From positions 1 through 49,016 of the forward strand of contig JAFTEU010000132.1 in the NCBI GenBank assembly GCA_017453505.1: a stretch of 49,016 nt of DNA, written 5' to 3'. Origin of the DNA: Muribaculaceae bacterium (GTDB lineage: Bacteria; Bacteroidota; Bacteroidia; Bacteroidales; Muribaculaceae). Below are positions 32,249 through 41,839 of this stretch, in pieces (within the stretch, counting starts at the first letter, position 1; every line of letters starts with the position of its first letter). The notes under the pieces were generated by a model. It ran no database searches. It worked only from the letters and a program-made list of their open reading frames with translations, and was not told the DNA's origin. The translations under genes were made by a program, and so were the position numbers.

Positions 32249-32341
32249 ATGGGTCTGAGGCGATACAAGTTAGGCGATCTCATTGAGGTCACTCGTGGCC
32301 AAAGCCTCGCTTGCAAGTCTTATGCCGAAGAAGGCAGATAA
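32249..32341 (+). pseudogene. Stub of a type I restriction specificity gene (hsdS)
   Basis: Thirty codons reading MGLRRYKLGDLIEVTRGQSL then ACKSYAEEGR and a stop. This matches the start of HsdS target-recognition domains, which usually run on as EGKYIRLTLGNF; here the Tyr codon has become TAA and the following sequence no longer matches. It begins three bases after the nuclease gene, the layout of an intact yhcG-hsdS operon. No hsdM or hsdR is present in the window, so the restriction system is gone and only its accessory nuclease remains. Confidence 0.7.
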
Positions 32342-32371
32342 ATCCCGGCCCCTCTCTGATATGTACAATAG

Positions 32372-32408
32372 ATGCCCCCAGTGTCGCTCAGAGCGTCGCT
32401 GGGGGCAT
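32372..32408 (+). terminator. Strong hairpin after the restriction remnant
   Basis: 10-bp perfect stem ATGCCCCCAG/CTGGGGGCAT (32372-32381 and 32399-32408) with an inner GCTC/GAGC pairing. No T-run. A second hairpin GCGGGG/CCCCGC follows at 32433-32450. Confidence 0.5.
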
Positions 32409-32511
32409 GTGTGAAGATCGTAATATATCGGCGCGGGGATTACGCCCCGCATAAGGAAAAAACGCTCTTGTTGAGATTCTCTCTTTATCCTTTAAACTCT
32501 AACCATTATCC

Positions 32512-32543
32512 TTCAATAATTGCCGAGAACGGCAATTATTGAA
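32512..32543 (-). terminator. Hairpin immediately after gyrB
   Basis: Perfect 14-bp stem TTCAATAATTGCCG / CGGCAATTATTGAA (32512-32525 and 32530-32543) starting next to the gyrB stop. No long T-run. Confidence 0.65.
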
Positions 32544-34568
<2,025 letters not shown>

Positions 34569-34581
34569 CTATAAAAACGTA

Positions 34582-34612
34582 CAAAATTACAAAAAATAGG
34601 CCATTTGCCAAA
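34582..34612 (-). promoter_or_regulatory. gyrB promoter
   Basis: Minus strand TTTG (34612-34609), 19-base spacer, TAATTTTG (34589-34582). Exact fit; leader of about 50 bases. Confidence 0.75.
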
Positions 34613-34783
34613 AGCTAAAAACCTTAAAAAACTATAATTTAAATCCCGTTTTGCCATTAGGAAAAGCAATAGGAAATAATCCTGTTTTCCGTCTCATAGA
34701 ATTAATATAAGAAGCAAGGATTTTTGTGCAAAAGTGGGGTAAAAACCATAGATTTGGACGAAAATCAATTTACTGGGCATGTT

Positions 34784-34817
34784 TTGTGTCGTGTTTGCGG
34801 CATTTCAACTAACTTTG
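34784..34817 (+). promoter_or_regulatory. Promoter of the RsmF-like gene, -7 box five bases from the ATG
   Basis: TTTG (34784-34787), 22-base spacer, TAACTTTG (34810-34817), then CAGCA and the ATG at 34823. It excludes the upstream in-frame codons. Confidence 0.6.
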
Positions 34818-34822
34818 CAGCA

Positions 34823-36211
34823 ATGAAACTGCCCGATGAGTTTATAGAGCAACTGCGCGGCCTGCTGCCTGACGAGTGGGAGAAGCTGGCCGCTGCTATC
34901 ACGTCGAGCGAGCCGAGTGTGTCGGTGCGTGTCAACGAGGCCCGTGGGGTAGGGGTACCTCAGGGATCCCGTCGTGTGCCTTGGTGCGGACAGGGTTTTT
35001 ATCTGGCTGACCGTCCCACGTTCACCTTCGACCCAGGCTGGCATGCCGGGCAGTACTATGTGCAAGATGCATCGTCGATGTTTATTGCACATGTCGTCAG
35101 TCACTTTGTGCATGAGCCCGTACGTTATCTCGACCTGTGTGCCGCTCCTGGCGGCAAGACCACTGCCGCCATGCAGGCGTTGCCTCAAGGGTCGCTGGTG
35201 GTTGCCAACGAGATTGTGCCGCCGCGTGCCCGCGTGCTGGCCGACAACGTCATCCGCTGGGGCAATCCCCGATGTGTGGTGACAAGCAATGCGCCTGCCC
35301 ACTTGGGTCGGTTCAACGATTTCTTTGATGTGATTGCCACCGATGTGCCGTGCAGTGGAGAGGGCATGATGCGCAAGGATGATGAGGCCGTCGGCCAATG
35401 GTCGCCGACCCTGGTCAAGCAGTGCGCCCAGCGCCAGCGAGAAATTCTTGCCGGCGTGTGGCCGGCTTTGCGTCCTGGAGGCCTGCTTATCTACAGCACG
35501 TGTACCTATAACCGCCAGGAGAACGAGGAAATAGCCGATTTTATCGTCCAGGAACTGGGTGCCGAGTCGCTTGAGGTGCCCATTGAGGCCTCGTGGAACA
35601 TTCATCCCGCCATTGATAGCAACTGCCGTTGTTACCGCTTCATGCCACATCGTGTGGATGGCGAGGGACTCTTCATGGCGGTCTTCCGAAAGTCTGGAAA
35701 TGGCTCACGGCAAGATGTCCGTGTCAAGGAGAAAAATGCTAAAAAAGTCGATGAAATCGGCCGTAACTGGCTTTCTTGCCCTGACGAGTACACCATCGGT
35801 CAGCTGGGTGACCTGCTTGTTGCCGTGCCTCAAGATATCCAGCGCGAAGTCGCTGCCCTGCGCTCCTCGTTGAACGTGCTGCATGCCGGTGTGGAACTGG
35901 CCACTGTGATGGGTCGCAAGACGGTGCCCCACCATGCACTTGCCATGTCACTGGCCAGGGCCGAGGACGCATTTCCGTCCTGTGAGGTGGACTACCCGAC
36001 GGCCTTGCGCTACCTGCGAGGCGAATCCATCTCTGTAGATGCCCCGCGTGGACATGTCCTGATATCCCATGAGAGGGCTGTACTGGGCATCGCCAATAAC
36101 TTGGGGAACCGTGCCAACAACCTTTATCCCAAGCCACTGCGCATTCTCAGTACCCATGTGCCCGCTGAGAAGCCGCTGGTGCTCCATAGGGCATCTGCCG
36201 ATTGTCGATAA
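34823..36211 (+). CDS. NOL1/NOP2/Sun-family rRNA (cytosine-C5) methyltransferase, RsmF-like
   Basis: SAM-dependent enzyme that methylates a cytosine in 16S rRNA. 462 residues from the ATG at 34823. SAM motif VRYLDLCAAPGGKTTAAMQA (near residues 100-120), catalytic-loop motif VIATDVPCSGEGMMRKDDEA (Cys of PCSGEG), and second Cys motif GLLIYSTCTYNRQENEE. After the catalytic core comes a C-terminal RNA-binding region like that of RsmF (RsmF_methylt_CI and PUA-like), including LGDLLVAVPQDI and the end GNRANNLYPKPLRI. The symbol is withheld because RsmB- and RsmF-type members are close. Confidence 0.88.
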   Translation: MKLPDEFIEQLRGLLPDEWEKLAAAITSSEPSVSVRVNEARGVGVPQGSRRVPWCGQGFYLADRPTFTFDPGWHAGQYYVQDASSMFIAHVVSHFVHEPVRYLDLCAAPGGKTTAAMQALPQGSLVVANEIVPPRARVLADNVIRWGNPRCVVTSNAPAHLGRFNDFFDVIATDVPCSGEGMMRKDDEAVGQWSPTLVKQCAQRQREILAGVWPALRPGGLLIYSTCTYNRQENEEIADFIVQELGAESLEVPIEASWNIHPAIDSNCRCYRFMPHRVDGEGLFMAVFRKSGNGSRQDVRVKEKNAKKVDEIGRNWLSCPDEYTIGQLGDLLVAVPQDIQREVAALRSSLNVLHAGVELATVMGRKTVPHHALAMSLARAEDAFPSCEVDYPTALRYLRGESISVDAPRGHVLISHERAVLGIANNLGNRANNLYPKPLRILSTHVPAEKPLVLHRASADCR

Positions 36212-36231
36212 CCAATTATAAACCAGACAGC

Positions 36232-37158
36232 ATGATGATGTTTGAATTCTCTGACTTCAGCAAATACAGGATCCAGTTGATGGGCGTATCGATTGTGGCC
36301 GTCATGCTGTTTCATGCCTTCGGCCGCTATTCTCTTTTCGCTTGGGGAACGGTGGGCGTTGAGTTTTTTCTCGTGATATCGGCCATCGGGTTGTACTTCT
36401 CTTTGTCGAGGGATCAGCGGCTGCTTCCCTTCTACGGGAGAAGGCTGATGCGCATCCTGCCGGCCTATCTTATCGTGGCAATCATCTATTACCTGTTGAT
36501 GGATTGGGGCAATCTGGATTGGAGCAGGTTTCTGTATAATATCTCGGGACTGTGTATCCTGGAGGGGCGGCTGGACTTCTGGTTCATTGGTCTAATCCTT
36601 GTCTGCTATCTGGTAGCCCCGTTTTACTACAGGTTGATGAAATACAAGTACTCCATTCTGCTGCCGTTTGTAATGTTGGTGGTGTGCTTTGCCCTGGGAT
36701 TGCGTTTTGTATCCCTGGAAATCGTTCTTAATAGGTTTGCCATCTTCTTTATGGGTCTCCATCTGGCCCGCTGGGTGCATGAGAAAAAGCGGATTCAGGT
36801 GCCACACCTGTGGCTATTGTGCCTGGTGGCGTTCTTGATGATTGTGGTTGTTAATCAGGTGGATTGTTATGTCGGGTTCAGGCGTGTTGCGGGCTTTATC
36901 CTGTCGATTCCCGTACTGATGGGGTGTATCCTCTTGCTCAAGAAGGCCTCGCGGCCTGTTCATGTCGGCCTTATCTTCATGGGAGCTATGTCGCTGGAAC
37001 TTTACATGATTCATGAGAGAATCTGCTTGTATATGCTTCTTGGCCAGATGGATTATAACATCCGCGGTATCATCAGTTTCCCCATCGCCATCCTATTGGC
37101 TTACTTGCTGCACAAAGCACTTGGCTTGGCATTGGGAAATGTGGGTGCAAAACGCTGA
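36232..37158 (+). CDS. Acyltransferase 3 family membrane protein
   Basis: 308 residues from the ATG at 36232 (three Met codons in a row; any could start). About ten hydrophobic segments. Family features: GVSIVAVMLFHAFGRYSLFA with the conserved His, GVEFFLVISAIGLYFSLSRD, FYGRRLMRILPAYL, DFWFIGLILVCYLVAPFYYR, and SLELYMIHERICLYMLLG. Probably acylates a surface polysaccharide or lipid; substrate unknown. It follows the RsmF-like gene by 20 bases and may share its transcript. Confidence 0.85.
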   Translation: MMMFEFSDFSKYRIQLMGVSIVAVMLFHAFGRYSLFAWGTVGVEFFLVISAIGLYFSLSRDQRLLPFYGRRLMRILPAYLIVAIIYYLLMDWGNLDWSRFLYNISGLCILEGRLDFWFIGLILVCYLVAPFYYRLMKYKYSILLPFVMLVVCFALGLRFVSLEIVLNRFAIFFMGLHLARWVHEKKRIQVPHLWLLCLVAFLMIVVVNQVDCYVGFRRVAGFILSIPVLMGCILLLKKASRPVHVGLIFMGAMSLELYMIHERICLYMLLGQMDYNIRGIISFPIAILLAYLLHKALGLALGNVGAKR

Positions 37159-37234
37159 AAAGAACAAGTAAAGAAGTAAAGAAGCGCCCACCCCGCTATG
37201 GACGAGCGCTCACATCACTATTTGAATCGGCTAT

Positions 37235-37516
37235 TTACAGGTTCAGGTAACCTTTTAATGCTTCGACATACTCCTCGAAGGCCTTGCGACCTTGCTCGGT
37301 GACCTGGCAAGTGGTGCGCGTCTTCTTGCCGACAAAGCCCTTGGTCACAGTAATGTAACCGGCATTGGACAGTTTGTCAATTTGCACGCTCAGGTTGCCC
37401 GCTGTGGACTCGGTCTGCTCCTTGAGGTAGACAAAGTCGGCCTCCTCCACATTCATCAGGATGGACATCACCGCCAGCCGCAACTGGGAGTGAAGTATGG
37501 GGTCCAACTCTTTCAT
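37235..37516 (-). CDS. Small winged-helix transcriptional regulator (HTH_34 type)
   Basis: 93 residues. MKELDPILHSQLRLAVMSIL opens the winged helix, followed by the recognition helix SVQIDKLSNAGYITVTKGF and the wing GKKTRTTCQVTEQGRKAF. It matches the small DNA-binding regulators that in Bacteroidales pair with a multi-pass membrane protein. Its ATG overlaps the stop of that upstream gene (ATGA, 37513-37516), so the two are translationally coupled. Two copies of a TATAAA-N4-TTTATA palindrome near the operon promoter are likely its own operators (inference). Confidence 0.82.
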   Translation of the reverse strand: MKELDPILHSQLRLAVMSILMNVEEADFVYLKEQTESTAGNLSVQIDKLSNAGYITVTKGFVGKKTRTTCQVTEQGRKAFEEYVEALKGYLNL

Positions 37517-38136
37517 CGCTGTTGACGGGCTTTATGGTTAATCACGTGGCCGGGGATGATCATCATGCAGGCAAAGGCAACCATGAACAGCGGCAGGAAC
37601 CAGTTGATGAGCAGGCGCGCGTTGCCAACGATGCAGCAGAATGTGAATAGCCCGACGCACAGTCCGATGGCACCGCCCACGACGAGAGACCTCTCTTTCA
37701 CGATAATGCCCTGGGCCATTTCGGCCATCGGCACGATGAGGAGCGGGATGGCAAACATCATCCCCCAGGCGTTAAAGCCCTTGAGGCCAAACCCGAAGCA
37801 GAACACCGTCGCAACCACCGATGCCAAGCCAACGATAGTCCAGATTTGAGACGTGATCTTGTCTGAGTAACTCTTGACGCCGCTTTTGAGGTCACTCTTC
37901 CTCGACATGATGGGGGTGGCGATACCGCCAACGATACCTATTGCGAACCACAACCAGTTCCAGGCCGGGTTGTGCGTCATGACAAGCATGATCCACACTA
38001 GGGCGGTCACAATCACCGTGAGGTAGCCCCACATGAGCAAAATGTTGCCGTCACCGATGTAGCGCTCTCGGGTGCGCTGGATCATTGAGGTGATTAATTC
38101 GAGGCTCTCGCGCTCGGTCATTTTCTTCTCTTCCAT
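37513..38136 (-). CDS. Multi-pass membrane protein coupled to a winged-helix regulator
   Basis: 207 residues from the ATG at 38136 (MEEKKMTERESLELITSMIQ). The open frame extends 36 codons upstream to 38244, but the promoter -7 box and an operator palindrome lie there, so the longer form is not plausible. A soluble N-terminal helix precedes six hydrophobic segments, for example LLMWGYLTVIVTALVWIMLV and LLINWFLPLFMVAFACMMII. No known enzyme motif. The pairing suggests a membrane-stress or ligand sensing module, but nothing in the sequence shows its signal. Confidence 0.78.
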   Translation of the reverse strand: MEEKKMTERESLELITSMIQRTRERYIGDGNILLMWGYLTVIVTALVWIMLVMTHNPAWNWLWFAIGIVGGIATPIMSRKSDLKSGVKSYSDKITSQIWTIVGLASVVATVFCFGFGLKGFNAWGMMFAIPLLIVPMAEMAQGIIVKERSLVVGGAIGLCVGLFTFCCIVGNARLLINWFLPLFMVAFACMMIIPGHVINHKARQQR

Positions 38137-38162
38137 AACTTGAATTGTTTTTTTTGATTGGT

Positions 38163-38178
38163 TATAAAGTGGTTTATA
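38163..38178. promoter_or_regulatory. Operator candidate 2: TATAAA-N4-TTTATA
   Basis: TATAAAGTGGTTTATA in the leader of the membrane protein-regulator operon; extends to TTATAAA-N4-TTTATAA. Same geometry as the copy at 38246-38261, 83 bases away (about eight helical turns). Confidence 0.6.
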
Positions 38179-38241
38179 AAATAAACTAAAACTCTCCGAA
38201 AAAAGAACAGCACTCGCGATTACCGTTCTCATTTCACGCTG

Positions 38242-38273
38242 CAAATATAAACTAGTTTATAATATAAACCAAA
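38242..38273 (-). promoter_or_regulatory. Promoter with operator candidate 1 in its spacer
   Basis: Minus strand TTTG (38273-38270), 20-base spacer, TATATTTG (38249-38242). The perfect 16-base palindrome TATAAACTAGTTTATA (38246-38261) lies between the two boxes and overlaps the -7 box, the usual place for a repressor. Confidence 0.72.
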
Positions 38274-38349
38274 TAACATCCAATTATTTAACATCTTTTA
38301 ATATCATTATCTCATCAAGTAACTGTTCAATCCATCTGTGGCGTGCTAT

Positions 38350-38556
38350 TCATTGCCTATTAGCTAACTCGGTTATCACGTCATTGACAATGTATTCGTC
38401 GCCGAGGAGTTGCAGGCCAGATTCAGGGTCATTGAACAATTCAAACGTGTGTGAATTGTAAAAAATATCCATTGCCCGCTCTTGTGAAATGCTCAGGCGG
38501 TCAGCAAGTATGGTAATGATACGGGCGGTCTTGCGCCACAATACTTGGTCTCTCAT
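38350..38556 (-). CDS. DUF3791-family small protein
   Basis: 68 residues. ITILADRLSISQERAMDIFY and DPESGLQLLGDEYIVNDVIT match the DUF3791 pattern. Preceded by a strong Shine-Dalgarno sequence AAGGAGG seven bases before the ATG, which is rare in this genome. It lies 122 bases after the DUF3990 gene in a three-gene cassette. DUF3791 proteins commonly accompany DUF3990 proteins and may be their antitoxin or partner; that role is inference. Confidence 0.72.
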   Translation of the reverse strand: MRDQVLWRKTARIITILADRLSISQERAMDIFYNSHTFELFNDPESGLQLLGDEYIVNDVITELANRQ

Positions 38557-38678
38557 TGTTATCCTCCTTGGTTGACGATTGGCTGGGATGAGATAAAGCT
38601 CAAGCAGTTATCGATAATGGTTTGGTTGCTAATGCACATCTGGTGAGTGGGTCGGGCAAATCTCAGTTGGCCAAGGGC

Positions 38679-39065
38679 TTACTCTACTGTGATTCGGCCG
38701 CTATAGTAGTCCTCTACCGTGTCAATAACCTGATCATTGGCAACACCACCCTCAATGATATCATATTCAGCCCACGGTTCTTCTCCGCAGCGGCTGGCAA
38801 CAATAAAATCGAGCCACTGCCGGTCATATTGATCTAATCTTAGGATTTTAATATCATCAGGCAATAAATCTGTTTGAAAACTGTAGATTGAGAGAATTGG
38901 AGTATTTGTTGCTCGGGTAATGCAAACGCGTCTTGCCCACCGCTCGGCCTGGTCGCGCAAGTTTGTGACATAAAAACCAGGTCCAAAGTCTAACTCGCGT
39001 CGTCCGACACCCACTAACGGGGACTCGACGGCAACAAATGAGCCATGATATAGCGTTTGATTCAC
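38679..39065 (-). CDS. DUF3990-family protein, ADP-ribosyltransferase-like
   Basis: 128 residues from the GTG at 39065, whose bases overlap the stop of the upstream gene (GTGA, 39065-39062) and which has a strong Shine-Dalgarno AAAGGAGG eight bases before it. An in-frame TTG at 39089 would bypass that site. The start NQTLYHGSFVAVESPLVGVG followed by RRELDFGPGFYVTNLRDQAE and WARR fits DUF3990, a fold I associate with ADP-ribosyltransferases (YHGS and FGPGFY..T motifs); a family ending YDIIEGGVANDQVIDTVEDY is present. Probable toxin of a toxin-antitoxin-like module. Confidence 0.74.
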   Translation of the reverse strand: MNQTLYHGSFVAVESPLVGVGRRELDFGPGFYVTNLRDQAERWARRVCITRATNTPILSIYSFQTDLLPDDIKILRLDQYDRQWLDFIVASRCGEEPWAEYDIIEGGVANDQVIDTVEDYYSGRITVE

Positions 39066-39313
39066 TGTAATGCCTCCTTTCTTTCCCAATTCTTGAGCGC
39101 TTCCATCACATTCCAGACGACACCTTCTATACTCTCGGTATGTAAAGTGTCATAGCAATCAAATAATAGCGAACGAATAAGCCCATAACGCTTCAAGCGG
39201 TTATGAACCTCGGTTGCGGGGATGCCCATTTTTTGGGCTGTCGCACCAATGGCCATTGTTGCAAACTGGACTTTATAGTCCGCTGTTGCTCTTGCTGTTG
39301 AATTTGACATCAT
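39062..39313 (-). CDS. DUF3791-like small protein, first gene of the cassette
   Basis: 83 residues (two Met codons at the start). VQFATMAIGATAQKMGIPAT then EVHNRLKRYGLIRSLLFDCY and DTLHTESIEGVVWNVMEAL fit a DUF3791-type protein. It is translationally coupled to the DUF3990 gene by the GTGA overlap. Two DUF3791 members flanking one DUF3990 suggests one is an antitoxin and the other a second partner. A -7 box TATATTTG lies upstream at 39339-39332. Confidence 0.68.
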   Translation of the reverse strand: MMSNSTARATADYKVQFATMAIGATAQKMGIPATEVHNRLKRYGLIRSLLFDCYDTLHTESIEGVVWNVMEALKNWERKEALQ

Positions 39314-39331
39314 CAGGATTGTTTATCGTTG

Positions 39332-39339
39332 CAAATATA
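39332..39339 (-). promoter_or_regulatory. -7 box of the DUF3791-DUF3990 cassette
   Basis: Minus strand TATATTTG, 18 bases before the ATG. No -33 TTTG at the usual distance. Confidence 0.45.
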
Positions 39340-39424
39340 CAATAATTCCAGATGCTTTTACAACCTTAGGTCAAAAAACGCATTTTTTACATCGTTTTTC
39401 CGCTTCGTGTCGCTGAAAAGTGAA

Positions 39425-39466
39425 AAAGTTTAGTGGATTGGGGATTCCCTCTAACCACTAAACTTT
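39425..39466 (-). terminator. metG terminator
   Basis: Perfect 12-bp stem AAAGTTTAGTGG / CCACTAAACTTT (39425-39436 and 39455-39466), followed on the minus strand by CTTTTTCACTTTT. Confidence 0.75.
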
Positions 39467-39503
39467 AATCTCTATACTTCAAGCGGCTTATGCCTCTTGA
39501 ATA

Positions 39504-41597
39504 TCACCCCACCTGACAACCGGGCTTGACGGGGCCTGTCGGGCCGATGACCACAAGGCGTCCGCCGGCATCCTCGGCGCTCAGGATCATGCCCTGGCTC
39601 TCGATGCCCTTGAGCTTGCGGGGCGGGAAGTTGGCGATGAAGCACACCTGCTTGCCCACCAGTTCCTCGGGCTCATACCACTTGGCGATGCCGCTGATGA
39701 TGGTGCGGCCCTGGATGCCGTCGTCGATGGTGAACTTCAGCAGTTTGTCAGCCTTTTTCACCTTCTCGCACTCGAGGACGGTACCCACACGGATGTCGAG
39801 TTTGGCAAAGTCGTCAATGGTGCACGAGGTGGTGACGGGCTTGGGCTTGAAGTTGTTGATGATGTTCTCTTGCTTGATGCGCTCCAGACGGTCAACCTGT
39901 GCTTGGATAACGTCGTCCTCGATTTTCTCGAACAAGAGCACGGGCTGCTCCAGTTGTCGTCCGGCGGGCAGGATGTCGATGTCACCCAAGCGGTTCCAGT
40001 CAACCTTTTCCATGCCGAGCATGCTGCGCAGCTTTGCTGAGCTGAAGGGCAGGAACGGTTCAAAGGCGATAGAGAGGTTGGCCGTGATCTGCAGTGCCAG
40101 ATTCATGATGGTCTGTACACGGGCCATGTCGGTCTTGGCCAGTTTCCAAGGCTCGGTGTCGGCCAGGTACTTGTTGCCGCAGCGGGCCAGGTTCATGGCA
40201 TCCTTCAGGGCCTCGCGGAAGTGGAAATGCTCGATGTGGTCGCTCAACACGGCTTTCACGCCCTTGAACTCCTCGATGGCGGCGCGATCCACATCGGACA
40301 ACTCGCCTGCTTCGGGCACCTTGCCCTCACAGAATTTGTGAGTCAGCACCAGGGCACGGTTCACAAAGTTGCCCAGAATGGCCACCAGCTCGTTGTTGTT
40401 GCGTGCCTGGAAGTCCTTCCAGGTGAAGTCGTTGTCCTTGGTCTCGGGGGCATTGGCCGTGAGCACATAGCGCAGCACGTCCTGCTTGCCGGGGAAGTCC
40501 ACCAGATACTCATGCAGCCAGACAGCCCAGTTGCGGCTGGTCGAGATCTTGTCGCCCTCGAGGTTCAGGAACTCGTTGGCCGGCACGTTGTCGGGCATGA
40601 TGTAGTCGCCGTGGGCCTTCATCATCGTCGGGAAGATGATGCAGTGGAACACGATGTTGTCCTTGCCGATGAAGTGGATGAGACGCGTGTCCTGCTGCTG
40701 CCACCACTGCTGCCAGGTACCCCAGCGCTCGGGCTGGGCATCACACAGTTCCTTGGTGTTGCTGATGTAGCCGATGGGTGCGTCAAACCACACGTACAGC
40801 ACCTTGCCGTCGGCACCCTCGACAGGGACGGGGATGCCCCAGTCCAGGTCGCGGGTCATGGCACGGGGCTGCAAGCCGTTGTCAAGCCATGACTTGCACT
40901 GGCCATACACGTTGCTGCGCCACTCCTGGTGACCCTCCAGAATCCACTCCTTGAGCCAGCCCTCATACTCGTTGAGGGGCAGGAACCAGTTGGTGGTGTC
41001 CTTGAGCACGAGCGGGTGGTCGCTGTCCTTGGCGTGCGGGTTGATGAGTTCGGTGGGGTCCAGGTCGCGGCCACAGCCGTCCTCGCACTGGTTGCCCTTG
41101 GCGGCGGGGTGGTGGCAATAGGGGCACTCGCCCTCCACGTCACGGTCGGTGAGGAACTTGCCGTCCTGCTCGTCATAGAACTGCTTGGTGGTCTTCTCGA
41201 TGAGCTTGCCGTCATCATAGAGTTTGCGGAAAAACTCGGCGGCAAACTGGTGATGGGTCTTGCTGGTCGTGCGGCTATAGATGTCGTATGAGATACCCAA
41301 CTCCTCAAACGAATCCTTGATGATCTTGTGGTAGCGGTCCACCACCTGCTGCGGGGTGATGCCCTCCTTGCGGGCGCGCTGGGTCACGGGCACGCCGTGC
41401 TCATCGCTGCCACCAACAAACAGCACATTCTCGCCCTGCAGGCGCAGATAGCGCACATAGATGTCGGCGGGAACGTACACGCCAGCCAGATGGCCGATGT
41501 GAACGGGACCGTTAGCATAGGGCAACGCCGTCGTCACCAGCGTGCGTGCAAATTTCTTCTCTTTCTCCATCTTGTCTATATCTTTTTGACTTGTCAT
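39504..41597 (-). CDS. metG: Methionyl-tRNA synthetase with C-terminal tRNA-binding domain
   Basis: Charges tRNA-Met. 697 residues. Class I signatures: HIGH as [20 protein letters not shown], and the KMSKS loop as [13 protein letters not shown] (a Lys-Ile-Ser-Thr-Ser form usual in this phylum). Zinc knuckle [19 protein letters not shown]-terminal EMAP-like/Trbp111 domain (about 590-697) with [20 protein letters not shown] and [10 protein letters not shown], which helps dimerisation and tRNA binding. The ATG at 41597 gives a short extension before the catalytic start; the second Met (DKMEKEKK) is an alternative. Confidence 0.97.
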   Translation of the reverse strand: MTSQKDIDKMEKEKKFARTLVTTALPYANGPVHIGHLAGVYVPADIYVRYLRLQGENVLFVGGSDEHGVPVTQRARKEGITPQQVVDRYHKIIKDSFEELGISYDIYSRTTSKTHHQFAAEFFRKLYDDGKLIEKTTKQFYDEQDGKFLTDRDVEGECPYCHHPAAKGNQCEDGCGRDLDPTELINPHAKDSDHPLVLKDTTNWFLPLNEYEGWLKEWILEGHQEWRSNVYGQCKSWLDNGLQPRAMTRDLDWGIPVPVEGADGKVLYVWFDAPIGYISNTKELCDAQPERWGTWQQWWQQQDTRLIHFIGKDNIVFHCIIFPTMMKAHGDYIMPDNVPANEFLNLEGDKISTSRNWAVWLHEYLVDFPGKQDVLRYVLTANAPETKDNDFTWKDFQARNNNELVAILGNFVNRALVLTHKFCEGKVPEAGELSDVDRAAIEEFKGVKAVLSDHIEHFHFREALKDAMNLARCGNKYLADTEPWKLAKTDMARVQTIMNLALQITANLSIAFEPFLPFSSAKLRSMLGMEKVDWNRLGDIDILPAGRQLEQPVLLFEKIEDDVIQAQVDRLERIKQENIINNFKPKPVTTSCTIDDFAKLDIRVGTVLECEKVKKADKLLKFTIDDGIQGRTIISGIAKWYEPEELVGKQVCFIANFPPRKLKGIESQGMILSAEDAGGRLVVIGPTGPVKPGCQVG

Positions 41598-41613
41598 TTC
41601 ACATTTAGAGGTG

Positions 41614-41621
41614 CAAAGGTA
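41614..41621 (-). promoter_or_regulatory. -7 box of metG
   Basis: Minus strand TACCTTTG, 16 bases before the ATG at 41597. No clear -33 box. Confidence 0.45.
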
Positions 41622-41732
41622 AGAAAAAGTTTTGAGTTCTGGCTTCCTAACCCCTAGTTTCTAGCCAAATGACTATTTCATAGCCGATGATTGGCGGTTT
41701 TTCATGCCGTTTGGTTGTAAAAATAGGTTGCT

Positions 41733-41748
41733 TGGCATGATTTTTGCA
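41733..41748 (+). promoter_or_regulatory. Sigma-54 (RpoN) promoter motif upstream of the flotillin gene
   Basis: TGGCATGATTTTTGCA fits TGGCAYR-N4-TTGCW exactly, with GG and GC at the -24/-12 distance. The predicted start near 41760 leaves a leader of about 80 bases before the flotillin ATG. No vegetative-type promoter of comparable quality was seen in this spacer. Confidence 0.65.
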
Positions 41749-41839
41749 GTTTTTAACAGAAAAAATGTAGAGATGATGTAGTCCATTGCGTCTATCTTAT
41801 ACAAGAAAGAACTTTATCGGTTTTTAAAATATTTAAGTT

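Noticed and set aside
37141-37180. AAGTAAAG-type direct repeats after the acyltransferase gene as a possible CRISPR or phage site
   Set aside because: Only about two imperfect units, no spacers, no cas genes; too short to support any call.
38622-38837. Plus-strand open frame of 71 codons across the DUF3990 gene
   Set aside because: It lies antisense to the DUF3990 gene, has no recognisable motif, and the minus-strand genes have Shine-Dalgarno sites and family matches.
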